Source: Agrocybe praecox (taxonomy: Eukaryota; Basidiomycota; Agaricomycetes; Agaricales; Agrocybaceae). Taken from it: DNA of 64,000 nucleotides. The translations under genes were made by a program, and so were the position numbers. Below are positions 12,299-23,530 of this stretch, piece by piece. Within the stretch, counting starts at the first letter, position 1. Each line of letters opens with the position of its first letter. The DNA lies in assembly GCA_964017145.1 (NCBI GenBank), contig OZ024845.1, forward strand, positions 620,001 through 684,000, read 5' to 3'. The notes beneath the pieces were generated by a model that saw only the letters and a list, made by a program, of their open reading frames with translations, had not been told where the DNA came from and searched no databases.

Positions 12299-13670
12299 AT
12301 GCCTGTAACCTTCTCTGTCGCTTCCCACCCAGCGAACAAAGTGGGCGCTTCGTATAGACCTCTGAAGACAGCTGACGAGCTGCTTCACTGGACCTGGGGT
12401 GAAAAGGCGAAGACAACCCGAAGCAAGGAGCTTCTTCAAAGCTCTCTTATCAATCCCGACTTCTCAAATATCGTTGCATCCCACAATGGGTTCGTTAACA
12501 CTGTGATAGCTGCTTATAATCAGCATCATCATTTAGTTCTACGGTAAGTTCTGGTGGATATGAACAACTCAAAGCTAAATATCTCTTGCGACGTGAGCAG
12601 ACCTGACGATGTATGGATCGCAATTCTCGGCCAATTCAACTTCTAGTAAGAGATATACTCTATTGGCATATAATATACATCTACTGATCTGAGTCAATTA
12701 GCGTCAACGCCCATGCAGAATATCTACGAAGCAGCTTCGTAGCTCATGAAGGCCAAATGAAATTGATTGTTCACGCTTCCGGAACTCGATATTCGGTCGA
12801 TTTTGGCAGTCTTGCTAATCAAATGACCGACTTGATTCACGAGAACGTAAGTCCTAGATGACGAATATTATGTATACCTGATAGTGAATGTTATTCTTCC
12901 ATGTGCACTAGGTCGTGGACAAGGATCTGAAAGATTGGATCTTACCCAATTTCTCGACCACTACAAAGAATGATACCGTAATTTGCGCGGTACTTATGAT
13001 GGCCACACTCAAAGCGTATGCATAGTCATCAAACTTGCTCAACTTTAACTTTTTAACCATTATTTACATCTATATGATTTACAGATACTTTAGCTATGGC
13101 ATATCTTTGACATGCGGTATACCTACGGTAACCCTCGAAGGAGATAAATCGGACTGGGAAAAGCTTCTCACCAGGATCGATAAGCTCGAGGATTTCGGGC
13201 AGGAGCCGACTGCATGGGCTGCTCTTCTTCGTCCGATCCTGTCAAGATTTGTATCGGCTTTTGATGGCAACCCAGACCTAGATTTCTGGGGAAAGGTTTG
13301 CCATCATTACAGCGGAGGATCCGGACCCTCATACCTTTCTGGCTGGATTACAGCGTTCTGTGTATGGTCCAGCAGCGGAAAATGGCAAGGCCCAAGTCTA
13401 AATCGCAACGCTAAAATGTATATCCCGCGCGAATCCATGAAATTAGAGCTTGAGGGGGTCACGTATGGAGTCATTGACACCGCCAATATTCCCACAGGGT
13501 TCTGTGAGGTGGACGTGGACCTCAATGACAATGGAGAACACTTCGACTGTATGATGGTATCTGGTCATCTTGCAAGAAAGACGATTGGTCAAAATCTGGA
13601 CACCGTCAGTCCTATGCCTGCTTGGTTTATGTTCGTAAAGGAGGCGAATAAAGCCAATATAGCTATGTAG
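12299..13670 (+). CDS. DUF4419 domain protein
   Basis: Five exons, join(12299-12543, 12601-12645, 12702-12846, 12912-13015, 13085-13670), all with GT-AG borders and consistent phase; 374 aa. The family hallmarks are in order: HHLVLRPDDVWIAILGQFNF across the first junction, VNAHAEYLR, HEGQMKLIV, then YGISLTCGIPTVTLEGDKSDW, then FVSAFDGNPDLDFWGK and YLSGWITAFCVW. This is the usual full DUF4419 arrangement at a normal length. DUF4419 proteins are widespread in mushrooms and have no established biochemical role. The start is the first Met in frame and fits the family's N-terminus. The gene lies just left of the repeat-bounded KDZ block. Confidence 0.92.
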
Positions 13671-13959
13671 ACTTAATACACCGTACCTTGAGCTGTGGTG
13701 CACAGCGTGCATTGCACTCAAATGCGCACCGTCCATCCGTCCATAGGGCACGTGCTCCTTCCGATTACCTGTACAATTCTACCTGTAGTATTTGCACATC
13801 CTCCGCTGCATATAATTAATAAAATTTGTAAATTGCATGTAATGTGCGATCACTGGTGAATAAAACACCCTCTTAAGGCTATATTTTTACACTACCAGAT
13901 CCTCGACGCTCATAAGACGTACTATAGTAACATATCATGTTTTAATTCCCTGCATATAT
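13671..13959. other. Spacer between DUF4419 gene and first repeat array
   Basis: Low-complexity AT-rich DNA. No gene is visible. The left limit of the KDZ-associated block probably lies here or just to the right, but I could not identify a terminal repeat or a target duplication. Confidence 0.3.
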
Positions 13960-14215
13960 TAGGCACTAGGAACCAGCCTAGTATTTCGATACATTGTTTC
14001 GAGTCCTGTGTACCTTGTATCTACGTACTAGGCATACAAGACAGTATCCCTATACAAGGCTAATCAATCCTGTGTACGTATTGTACTGTACACAGTTACT
14101 AGGTGTTTGGTCTAGTATATACATACAAGGTCAGGCCAATGGGGTAATCTTCACCGGCCTCGCTCAACTAACCTTACGTACACAGCTCGTTTAAAAATAC
14201 TAGCAGCAACTTAAT
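13960..14215. repeat. Palindromic CTAGTAT repeat cluster (a), left edge of KDZ block
   Basis: Degenerate units are present: cctagtatttcgatacattg, accttgtatctacgtactag, ctagtatatacatacaagg and a final aaatactag. The best unit runs CTAGTATTT to CCTTGTATCTACGTACTAG, the reverse of the orientation seen at 19450-19995. Inverted orientation on the two sides of the KDZ gene is what subterminal repeats of a DNA transposon would show. Confidence 0.6.
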
Positions 14216-14299
14216 GTATTTATATACCAAGTCCGTCCAGGTCTAGACACTTCTTGCTCGCGTCCCTTCAACTTTCAACGCCCTCGCTTTCCACCAATC

Positions 14300-15218
14300 A
14301 TGCACCTCAGACTTGCCTATCGTACAAATCGTAAACCCCCTCCCAGCCCTCCCACTCCCGACATCCCGATCATTCATACTGTCCCAACGATATATGAGTA
14401 TCGCGAACATTCCATCGGGACCCGCAAACTTGATGCGCTCAAATCCGACGATTTGCGAAAGGATATAATCATGCGTCCAGATGCCTGGTACAGAGAGAGT
14501 CTCGGCGTGCGCATTCGAGATTTATCACGCGACGATTTCTGGCAGGAATATAACGACAAACATAGGGAAATTCGCAGAAAGATGTTTGTTTACATTTACA
14601 GTGGGAAGGTGCGTCGGGTTGTTTTTTATTTTTGGTTTATTTTGTTTAAATTTATATATATATTCCTCGACAACACAGCCTAATTTGCATGCGCCGATCC
14701 TTGTCTCCGTCGATATTTTTAGACACCAGCTAGTCTATGATGACTGCCCGGAGCTCACTCATCATCTCGACCATACCCAGACCACCATCGAAATGTGGAT
14801 GCCGTCAGGTCATTTCAAGCGGCTCCATCCTTTCCAACCGATTTACTGCAATGAAAAGATGGCACCCTTCATCATTCTTAGACCCGGTGGCCAGTCGGAT
14901 GACGCCCTACAGAGCTACATTGGATTCCGGGAGCTCACCTATGACCTCTATCACGCCAAAACTTGGTACAGATGGCTCCCAGTTGCGAAACACATTGGCG
15001 AACCGGACGGTAACGACGTCATTAGCGCCATGGGCGGACCTTCCCTTTCCAATCTCCACCGACACCTTCATGACAAAAAGGAGTATATCGAGGACGGGGA
15101 CGAGCTACGCTATATTCCCGACTTCTACGACGAACTTATTGCCAAGGTAGAAGGACCATGGGTTTGGGACGAAACGAGGAGATTTAACTGGGATGACTAC
15201 TGTGTATGGGAGAGTTAG
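14300..15218 (+). CDS. Uncharacterised protein within the KDZ block
   Basis: Two exons, join(14300-14608, 14679-15218), with the intron between SGK and PNLHAPILVS; 282 aa. The N-terminus has a Pro-rich tract (KPPPSPPTPDIPI). The body includes EMWMPSGHFKRLHPFQPIY, then a hydrophobic MAPFIILRPGG and an aromatic-rich GFRELTYDLYHAKTWYRWLP. The end is acidic and Trp-rich (GPWVWDE, FNWDDYCVWES). No known domain, signal peptide or membrane span. It lies 150 bp upstream of the KDZ transposase gene on the same strand, inside the repeat-bounded block, so it may be an accessory gene of the element. The function is unknown. Confidence 0.65.
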
Positions 15219-15370
15219 ATACGATGTTAGCCCATTTTGTACAAAATAAACATTGATTCATCTGCCCGCCTAAGGTGCCTTATCTGAGATCCACGAAATA
15301 TCTTAACATATAAATATATTGAAAATACTTTGATATCAGTGTCCCCATCACCCCGGTCCATTCTTACGAA

Positions 15371-18300
15371 ATGTCGGACAGCACTCGTCGCATTCGTATT
15401 ATCGGTGCTCCACCATCCCCTCCACGAAAAATCAGTCTGCAATCCAGCTATACAAGCAATGCTGACACTATGACTCTTATTACTCCTAGGCGTAGGGAAC
15501 GCGCGAAGACCAATAAACGAAGACGCACAAATCAGAATACATCTCGCAGTACTGAAGCAGCCGGCGAGGTACACCCCACGCACCATAATCAAATGACTCA
15601 TGAAGAAACACCAGTGGGCCAAGATAACGACTTCTTAGAACCATATGGAGAAATTGGTATCAATTTATTATCTGGTATTGGATGGAAACTGACGGCGCTT
15701 ATACATCTATTTATAGAGAATGGGTATTCGACACCGTATCAGTACTTCATTGAGGCGGTCTTTGCCGAGGAGTGTGGATTCTATCAACTTTCGCAGAGAC
15801 TTTTTCTTGTAAACGGCTGGAACAGACGAACTAACGTGATAACAGTAAGTGGCAATCATGTTTGATTTTGATTGGCATATAATTATTTCACAGAATCTTT
15901 GGTATCATATGCAACGCGTGACAATTGGGGATGAATCCATACTCGTGTGCATGTGCCCAGACCACCGGAACCACGAAACATGTTTCCACATGGTTTTTAT
16001 TAAGGATTATGGCGATGATAAATTCCCGCTTGATCGGGGCGTGGACAGTAAGTTGTCTTGTATATTCCTACAGTATAGACAATACTGATGTATTTACCTC
16101 TAGTTAATGACGACGAACCATTTTTAGTCACAAGAGTCGCATGTTTAGAAGACGGGATTTACAACAATTTATTTTCTGTCCCCGCACCTCATCTTCCAAC
16201 CATCAAGAATAGAGCAACCGTTCAATATACAGGAAATGACGACGGCCAAGGCACTTGGATCTGCTCCCGTGATCCAAAAGTGAACTCGTGTTCGCATATC
16301 ACGGCGGCAAGGCATTCCCTTCAGCAGCACCTTCACGCAGATATTGAGGCTAGAGATCCATTGGTAGAAAGCTCACAGTTGGATTATCAAGGTAAACATT
16401 TAACTCTATCTATTTATTCAAAATTACTGACATTTCTCTTACTTTCATAGCGCCACAAGGACGACAAGTCAGTGAGATTACCAACGAATCTGTATCATAT
16501 TTGCCCCTGTCTCCTCCTATCTGGGCCAGAATTGCATCCGATCCCCTTCCGCCTGACATAACCCCATTCAAGGAACCACCGGCCAACATTCCGTTTGATC
16601 CGGACTCGGCATCTTGCTCATGCAGATCTGGCGACGATCGAATCAAGTACAATCGTTTTTATCCTTTGGAACAACGAAATTGCATTATCTATGGTTTCAA
16701 CGAGGCTTGGGAGTCTGTGATTAACCTTCAACGCTGTCCAGTATGCAAGGTTCGATGTATTGGCCCAGACTGCCGTGATGTTGGTCTTTTCAACTGGAAC
16801 AATCGCATCCTCATATCACATCACCTCTTGGACGAATATACTAGCACTTTTACTACCTCCGAGACACCATTTTCAGCCTGGGTAACCGTCGTCTCTCGGA
16901 GATACCAGACAAATAATCCTCAAGGTCTTGGATTTTGCAGCGAGAAGATTTTTCGAGCGGCATGGTTTTCTTATACGCGCCTTCTCCAACTCGATGGAGA
17001 TATGTTATGTCCCAAATGCAAGGAAGAGCCAACAGCTATAATTTTCGATGGTGTTTCCCTCGTGTTTAATCGAAAAAATGTCCTAGCACTAACTACTGAC
17101 AGAATCATGCATGAGTTCCTGGTAGTTGCCCAATTAAGATGATGCATCCACAGCGGAAATGGCCACAAGGCCCAAAGTCATGTATCAGGGTGACCAACAG
17201 TGACTAGAGAGCTGTAGTCATGTGAAAATCATGTGATCTGGTGCACAGCCACCAAAAATCAAAGTTGTAGAGAAAAATTCAAAAGTTATGCTAAATATTT
17301 TTTATTACATAATAATCAACGGTTCAGCCACAAAACGCAAAATATCCGCAGAAAGCCGGATACAAATCAAAATAAAAGATTGAAATATTTATAGCAAGCT
17401 AAAAATAAATTCTAAAATCATCAAAAAATGTGTTCTATACCATTTTAGGCTTGAACTAATCAAATATGTAAAGTGTTCTAAAAATAGATCGCGCTAAAAA
17501 TAGACTTATCTTTTATCTAGTCTTATCTCAGTCCCATCTATTATCTATCAAAGGCCTTTATCTCAAAATCTCAAAGTCCAAAGTCCTCTTGCCTTATTGG
17601 GTTGTTTGGATGTGACATCACTCAAAGGCCTTGTTTGTTTTGTATCCTGCATGCCCCTGCCTGCTGACATCATTATTTATTATTTGTTTGTATTTGAGGC
17701 CATATAAACATATGAGTGGAGCCCAAACATGTAAATAGAGGCAAGCAAAAAGTCATGTGCATAGATTTTGATCCCATCAAATATAAACACATGACTATCA
17801 GGTGATAAGTCACAAACAGTCACAATAAGCCAGCCAGAGGGCTTGATACATGAATTTGGGCCACTAGGCCACGGCCACTGTGGATGCATCACCTTAATTG
17901 GGCAATTACCAGAACTTGATGCATAAATCTGTCTGCACTGGCTGGTCCTAGACTCAATGCGACCGCCAACGACCATACATCCTACCTCTACAACACATGA
18001 TTGCGTTGTCCGAGTCAAACGATTGCAATGTATCCCAGATGCAATCTTGCGCAAAAGCATCAGAAAAATTCTCACGGGACCATCGCTACACCAAACCGAC
18101 TTCCGCTCACAGCAAGAAAATCCAGCAAATAACGAGCCACTCAGCGAAGATGAATATTCTAATGAGTCTGGGTCCTCTCAGGAAGACGAAGTGCGAATTC
18201 GAAATTTGTCACGCAGAAAGGCAGCTCTATTACAAAAGCGGAAAGCTCTGATGGAGCGTTTCAAGCTTATTCCCGATGTGGTAGATCAGCTGGGTACATT

Positions 18301-19397
18301 GAGTCCAGACTTATCTTCGGTATTTGGTAGGTATTTTGGAGTTGATGCTGTGATCGAGAAGAAGGAACCTCCAACAGTTTATGTCAAACTTTTTATTCAG
18401 GTACGATTTTAGTTATGCATTTAAATTCACTGTCATGCTAAAACTATCTTTAGATCAGTGCCGAGGAGTCGGCAATGCAGATGATGACGCATCCAGCGCT
18501 TCTGAAGTTGCTGGGCTATATTCGCAACCCCTGTCCCAAGAATGCCTCTGAATTGGTCTCCATACCAGCAGTGCACAATGTTGTCCAGTATGACTACCTT
18601 TCCTTTGGTAACATTCATCCAGATACTCTTGGGCTTTGCAAGTGGCTGTATTTACGTGGAGAAACGGTCCGGCAAACACTCCTAGTACACGCTACCGATC
18701 CACCAGACCCGAGGATAAATGAAGAGGTAGGACACTGGCAAAAGGTAAGATATAATACTATGGTAATATCTTACACTACTTATTTAAAAATTTATAGACC
18801 GGTAATCTCTATGCAATGCCGCAAATCCGTCACCGGCCTCAATATCCAAATTTAAAAGAAGACAGCGCTAAAGATACCGGCAAGGAGCTCAAAGAGGGAT
18901 GCCGAAAATTCTATTCTAAATATAGCCCAAAGAAGCTTACAGGCGGAATCATGGTGGCGTGGTGTTCTCATAGCATCAGTTACGGATTTCACTGTCTTCC
19001 CGTGGCGGAAGGTCGTAACGATGTCTTCTCGGCGTTATATACACGATGGAAGAAGGCACCTGAAATTATCGTCTATGATTTCGCATGCGCCCTCGAACCA
19101 TACTGCATGCTCCGCGAACCAGCTTTCTTTCAAGACACCCTCTTCGTCATTGATGCTTTCCACGCACCGGACCATACTAAATGCTGTCCGTCATCGTTCC
19201 TCACCACATACTGTGAAACTGATCCTCGTCTCCTCCGATTAAACTCAAGCGCGGCAGAATGCGGCAATAGCGGAATCACCAGGATACGCAAGTCGGTCAG
19301 TTACATGGGCCAAGAGAGGGCGATTATGTACTCTAGAGTATTTTTGGGAATCTGGAATAGATTACGAATACGTGAATTAACAAAGTATGGACAATAG
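15371..19397 (+). pseudogene. KDZ (Kyakuja-Dileera-Zisupton) transposase, interrupted
   Basis: Exons 15371-15844, 15894-16047, 16104-16391, 16451 to 18400 (broken by the insertion at 17087-17944), 18454-18744 and 18798-19397; about 963 aa without the insertion. Residues about 160-215 have CMCPDHRNHETCFH. The cysteine clusters CPVCKVRCIGPDC with GLFNWNNRILISH, and later CPKCKEEP with FDGVSLVFNRK, are the CxC5/CxC6-type regions known from KDZ transposases. The C-terminal part is the RNase H-like catalytic region: GGIMVAWCSHSISYGFHCLP, IIVYDFACALEPYC, FVIDAFH and the late AAECGNS with a candidate acidic residue. The insertion adds stops after the second cluster, so this copy should not make a full protein unless the element is spliced or excised. 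Confidence 0.9.
17087..17944. mobile_element. TIR element inserted in the KDZ transposase gene (858 bp)
   Basis: The ends are long imperfect inverted repeats. The left has GACAGAATCATGCATGAG, then GTTGCCCAATTAAG, then GATGCATCCACAG. The reverse complement of the right has GACAGATTTATGCATCAAG, the same GCCCAATTAAG and GATGCATCCACAG. The similarity continues for over 100 bp. A 7-bp direct repeat, GTCCTAG, flanks it at 17080-17086 and 17945-17951. Removing the element and one GTCCTAG reads the KDZ frame straight through into RPPTTIH, a junction style familiar in KDZ proteins. There is no transposase frame inside, so it is nonautonomous. The superfamily is unresolved; hAT-like is possible, but those usually give 8 bp. 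Confidence 0.85.
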
Positions 19398-19449
19398 AAA
19401 TTTTATAACTGTAATAAATATCTATTTTTGAATTTATCAGTGTGCTGTA

Positions 19450-19995
19450 AGAATATACATACAAGGTACGCTCTGGTGCGAGCCTTGTAGATAAATACTA
19501 GATCACGTTCTAGTATCTACATACAAGGTGCGCTCTGGTGCGATTGTAGATAAATACTAGACTCATTCTAGTATTTACATACAAGGTGCGCTCTGATGCG
19601 AGCCTTGTAGATAAATACTAGATCACATTCTAGTATCTACATACAAGGTGCGCTCTGGTGCGAGCCTTGTAGATAAATACTAGATCACATTCTAGTATCT
19701 ACATACAAGGTGCGCAACAGAGCGCGCCTTGTAAATAAGTACTAGATCACATTCTAGTATCTACATACAAGGTGCGCTCTGGTGCGAGCCTTGTAGATAA
19801 ATACTAGACTCATTCTAGTATCTACATACAAGGTGCGCTCTGGTGCGATTGTAGATAAATACTAGACTTATTCTAGTATCTACATACAAGGTGCGCAACA
19901 GAGCGCGCCTTGTAAATAAGTACTAGATAGTTTGCGCTCTGTTGCGAGCCACCCCTCATACTAGTACGCACATACTAGCAGAACATCCATGTACG
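19450..19995. repeat. Palindromic CTAGTAT repeat array (b)
   Basis: About eight head-to-tail units of roughly 60 bp. Each unit runs CTAGTATCTACATACAAGG, then a GC-rich centre such as TGCGCTCTGGTGCGAG, then CCTTGTAGATAAATACTAG. Each is therefore an imperfect palindrome able to form a hairpin. The spacers are short (atcacatt or actcatt). All units share one orientation. The array starts some 50 bp after the KDZ stop codon and ends just before the next gene. Confidence 0.9.
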
Positions 19996-20064
19996 AATAT
20001 ACTAGAGCTGAAAAATACTTTTAAAGTTAACGTGCCAGTCTCGAAGTTCTTTCTTTCTTTCCAC

Positions 20065-21479
20065 ATGCCTGCCTCAGCCACACGAGCACGCCGAAGCAGG
20101 CCACTTCCAGCTTCTCCCGCCAGGGCCACTCCTGGAAGACACTGTCGCAGGTGTCCAAATGAGCCTCTACTGACTGAATGTGTTCACACCGCCTCTGGAC
20201 GAGAATTTTTGGCACAACAAGCGGAGGTAAGGTTGTTAACATTCATATGTTGTATATAATCTAAATATAATATTGTTCTATATAGGTCAGTAACGCTCCA
20301 TCAAAGTCTGTTGGTGGTCGGAAGTGCCAGCGCTGTCTAGGAAAGCCATTGCGCAGCCAATGCGTTCATACTAAGAAGGGCCGTGAATTTCTCCGTGAGC
20401 AAAGGATTATGGAGGTATGCTATTCTATGCTATTCTTATCCTTTCTCTGAGATGTGTCAAGTAGAACATTACATCGTCTATGGCCAGTAACGAGCACCCT
20501 ACATCGGCACCGCCGGCACCGCCGCCTATTCCTACCTCCCAGCAATTCCAACCTCCCGTCGCCATTCCTGACAATGTATTTCTCCCACATGGCGCCCCTC
20601 AGTTTAATTCTGAGCTTCCATTTTTGCCTCCCTTTCCTCCCTTGCCGCCGATGTCGGATGGAGGTATGTTCTGACATAATATACTACATAGTATACACTT
20701 ATAAATATCTACCTTATCATTCCTCAGGTACGTCTGCCCCGACGACTCCATCCCGTCCCCCCGGAAGAACCTATCAGGTAAGTAATGTCATGTAGGCCAC
20801 GTTAATTATTGCCTGATTTTTCTTAACAGGGCGATACTCCGTCCTCCAACCCTTGGACACCTCCACAACCTTCCTCTTCCACCGTTGCCGATGGACAGGT
20901 CTCCAATGATAGCTCGAAGAACGTGCGGCGGGCTACCAAGAGTAACCCAAAGCACGGGCATGTACATGGGTGTATGCGAGGAGGGGTTGCTCATAGTGAG
21001 TACTAATGCTACCTGATATTATATACAGAGATACTAACCTCATTTGTATAGAGATATATCGCAAACATGCTAGACCTGCTCCAATTGAGGAGGCTCCTCT
21101 CGCCAGCAAGCGGTTCTTGGAGAACATGAACCGACTTGTTGAGAGATGTGACGACCTTGCCGCGAGTACCGGTTGTTGGCTGTTTGTTGGGGCCCAACAC
21201 ACAGGCGGTGTTGGTTCAACGATACACTACACCTCTCCGCGCCTCTTTCGAGAGGCTTCTGAGAGGATGGAGGATATTGTAACCCAATATGACGATCTCA
21301 TGAGCGACTTGCTTGCTTCTCGTCGTTCCAACGCGCTTGTTCTGGGAGCAAAACTCAAAGAGTCGAAGGAGGAGAACGCAAAGATGCACGACAAAGTGGC
21401 TGAGATGGAGGCACGTATGTTAGATATGACTCGTAAATTAGACATGTATTCGGAGAGGTTGGGCATCCCTAGTGAATGA
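20065..21479 (+). CDS. Unknown protein with duplicated C-x2-C-x8-C-x-H motif and coiled coil
   Basis: Six exons, join(20065-20226, 20286-20414, 20465-20663, 20728-20777, 20830-20995, 21052-21479); 377 aa. The first two exons each encode one copy of a short Cys/His motif, CRRCPNEPLLTECVH and CQRCLGKPLRSQCVH, each followed by GREFL. This is a probable pair of small zinc-binding units. A Pro-rich linker follows, then a basic patch RRATKSNPKHGHVHGC. From about residue 240 comes a helical region with GVGSTIHYTSPRLF, ending in a heptad-like coiled coil (KLKESKEENAKMHDKVAEME). Such a layout suggests a DNA- or RNA-associated protein, but no known family is evident. It starts 70 bp after repeat array (b) and lies inside the KDZ block. 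Confidence 0.7.
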
Positions 21480-22068
21480 TATTTATTTGACCGCCTCTTA
21501 ATGATATTATCTTGAATAAGTTGACTATGTGAAAAAACTTATGGTTACATTCAAAGACTCAGAGTAGTGACAAGCATTAATGTTGGAACGTTGAAGTTTT
21601 GATTTAGTTGTCGAAGTTACATTTAGCGTTGTCTTAATAATGTGGCTGGTAAGTCGCGTCCAAGTCACGTCCAGATTTTCCAGGTAATGTTCAAGTCGCG
21701 TCCAAAGTGCCCAAGTCATGTGCGAGTCGCATCCAACTTGCGCTCAAGTCGCGCTCAAGTCGCGTTCAAGTCGCGTCCAATATTGAGTCACATGTCTCGG
21801 TCTTCCTCGAACTATGAGTTCTTTCCCTGGTAGTATTCAGCTTATTTGGGGAGTTAGACGCGATATAATAAGTGGTTTCAGTTCAATTAGAATCAATAGA
21901 GCCTATGTCTACATTTTTCTCACTCAAAAATATAAAATACTTAGTGTCTATTGAACTCGACTAACTATGAGTAACCGAGTCGTTGAAGGTTTTGCATCAG
22001 AGTACTTCAAAGTACTGTAAGTTGGGTACGGATAATTTTCGAACCAAACAACATATATATATCTTCTA
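21480..22068. other. Spacer with minisatellite
   Basis: No gene. The feature of note is the degenerate CAAGTCGCG minisatellite listed separately. The two flanking genes converge on this stretch. Confidence 0.4.
21651..21785. repeat. Degenerate minisatellite, core CAAGTCGCGTC
   Basis: The core agtcgcgtc or caagtcgcgctc repeats about ten times in 135 bp with substitutions (for example gtaagtcgcgtccaagtcac, caagtcgcgctcaagtcgcg). The period is about 10-12 bp. No coding frame runs through it without stops. Confidence 0.75.
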
Positions 22069-22974
22069 CTACTGGTATATATTGAATACATCGTCCCTAT
22101 TAAATTCTAAGGATCCATGAGGATCTGAGGCAAAGGACATGCGTCGCAGTACTGGAAGTTTAGTCTGGATGATTGTAATTCCTTGGACCATTGTAATTAC
22201 TTGCTCCTGCTGATAGTCCCAAAGCGAGTGTAGAGCGGCTTTGCTCTTAGGAAGGGTGCCTTCGATGAACTGAAGTTGGCGGAGTAGGGCTTTGCCACGA
22301 AGTTCATGAACCAGCAATCGTTCAATGAACCTGGTGACTTTATCTTCTCCACGTCTATATGCGCGACGAAAAACCACTTCGAATGTTTCAGGCCAAGCGT
22401 GTATCCCTCCCCAATGCCCACTCCATGTCCCTATCTCTTCACGAAGGCTGAGTATTGTTGCGTATTGTGATGAGGTGTGGGCAACAATTGCACGACATTC
22501 CTCGGGGTCCATGACGAGATACGAAGACGAAATGCTCTTCTTTGATTCAATAAGGGCGTGAAGCTCCTTCATCTCATCGGCCGTTGGACATTGTGGAATG
22601 GACCAGTATACATCCATTAATTCGTCAAGTGGATCAGCTGGTAGGTCTGTCTGTATGCATTTGTCTTCGCTTGATACTCTGTAATGAGTAAATAAGTTGT
22701 AGTTCTAAACCTGAGAAACGTACTGCAATGGCTGGTTATTCTCTCTAACATTCACATTAGTTCATCTTTTACGCCTCTAATATTTAAAATATACTACTTA
22801 CCTCAGACGTTTGGCGCGTTTGGCAGCGGCGCGTCGAGCATCACACTTTTCTTTATTTCTGAAATTAAAAAAAAAAAAAAAAAGTAAGTCAGGACCATTA
22901 GAGCTTATATATTAGACCTGAATTTACTTCTGGTAATACCGTTGCTGCTTTGTTAGACCGTCAGTATCAGCCAT
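22069..22974 (-). CDS. Unknown protein with bZIP-like basic N-terminus
   Basis: Four exons, complement(22928-22974, 22802-22858, 22724-22744, 22069-22678), all in phase; 244 aa. One exon has only 21 bp. The N-terminus is strongly basic and helical: QQRYYQKNKEKCDARRAAAK, then RAKRLRENNQPLQ. This resembles the basic region of a bZIP factor, but a proper leucine zipper does not follow. The rest is helical with HWGGIHAWPETFEVVFRR and RLLVHELRGKALLRQLQF. No known domain. Proteins with a QRYY-N-basic start are frequent in mushroom genomes near KDZ elements, from my general impression. It is probably cargo of the same block and possibly DNA-binding. Confidence 0.65.
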
Positions 22975-23530
22975 TTAGAAATGTGGCCAAGTGACAATGC
23001 ACTATTCTTAGATTTTATGCATGTATATATATAATTATAGCATATAGTTGCGTAGATGTGCATATAGTCACTCAAGATTGTTAAGTTCAGATCGACCGGA
23101 GCTTGATATTAAAAATGATGAAGGAGTGATCGGTATTTATATCCATAATTATGTGACTGCTCGCGGCGTCGTGTACTGCCCTGTTGGAGGAACCCACCAA
23201 ATTTTAAAATAAACATTATAGCATGTATTAGATGTATGTTTGGAGTATCCCTGCCAAAAATCTTGGACCCCTGAGGGGTATCAGGTTTTGAAATTACAAC
23301 AGACTTATTCGACCAATTTTAAAGCCCGACGGATAATGCCGAACCCGCCGCTTATTTCCAAGATTAGAGATAAGAAACTGAGATCGGGCAAATCAACAAA
23401 TAGGGGTCATTGCATTACATTTGAAATTCTTGTAACTTATAACGACTTGAAAAAGCGAACCTAGTATATTTCCAACAACAAAATCCCCCCCTCTTTTATT
23501 GCCCACTCCCTTGGAATCAGTTGCACTCCC
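22975..23530. other. Divergent promoter region between two block genes
   Basis: The minus-strand bZIP-like gene starts at 22974 and the plus-strand gene at 23531, so this stretch probably holds both promoters. The short open frame at 23240-23464 has no recognisable features. I see no repeat units here. Confidence 0.4.

Noticed and set aside
17680..18075. Minus-strand 131-codon frame spanning the element inside the KDZ gene
   Set aside because: It runs across the element border and the KDZ exon in antisense, so it cannot be an original gene of either.
19450..19995. CRISPR-like array of regularly spaced repeats
   Set aside because: Repeats are full palindromes with almost no unique spacer, there are no cas genes, and the DNA is clearly from a fungal nucleus.
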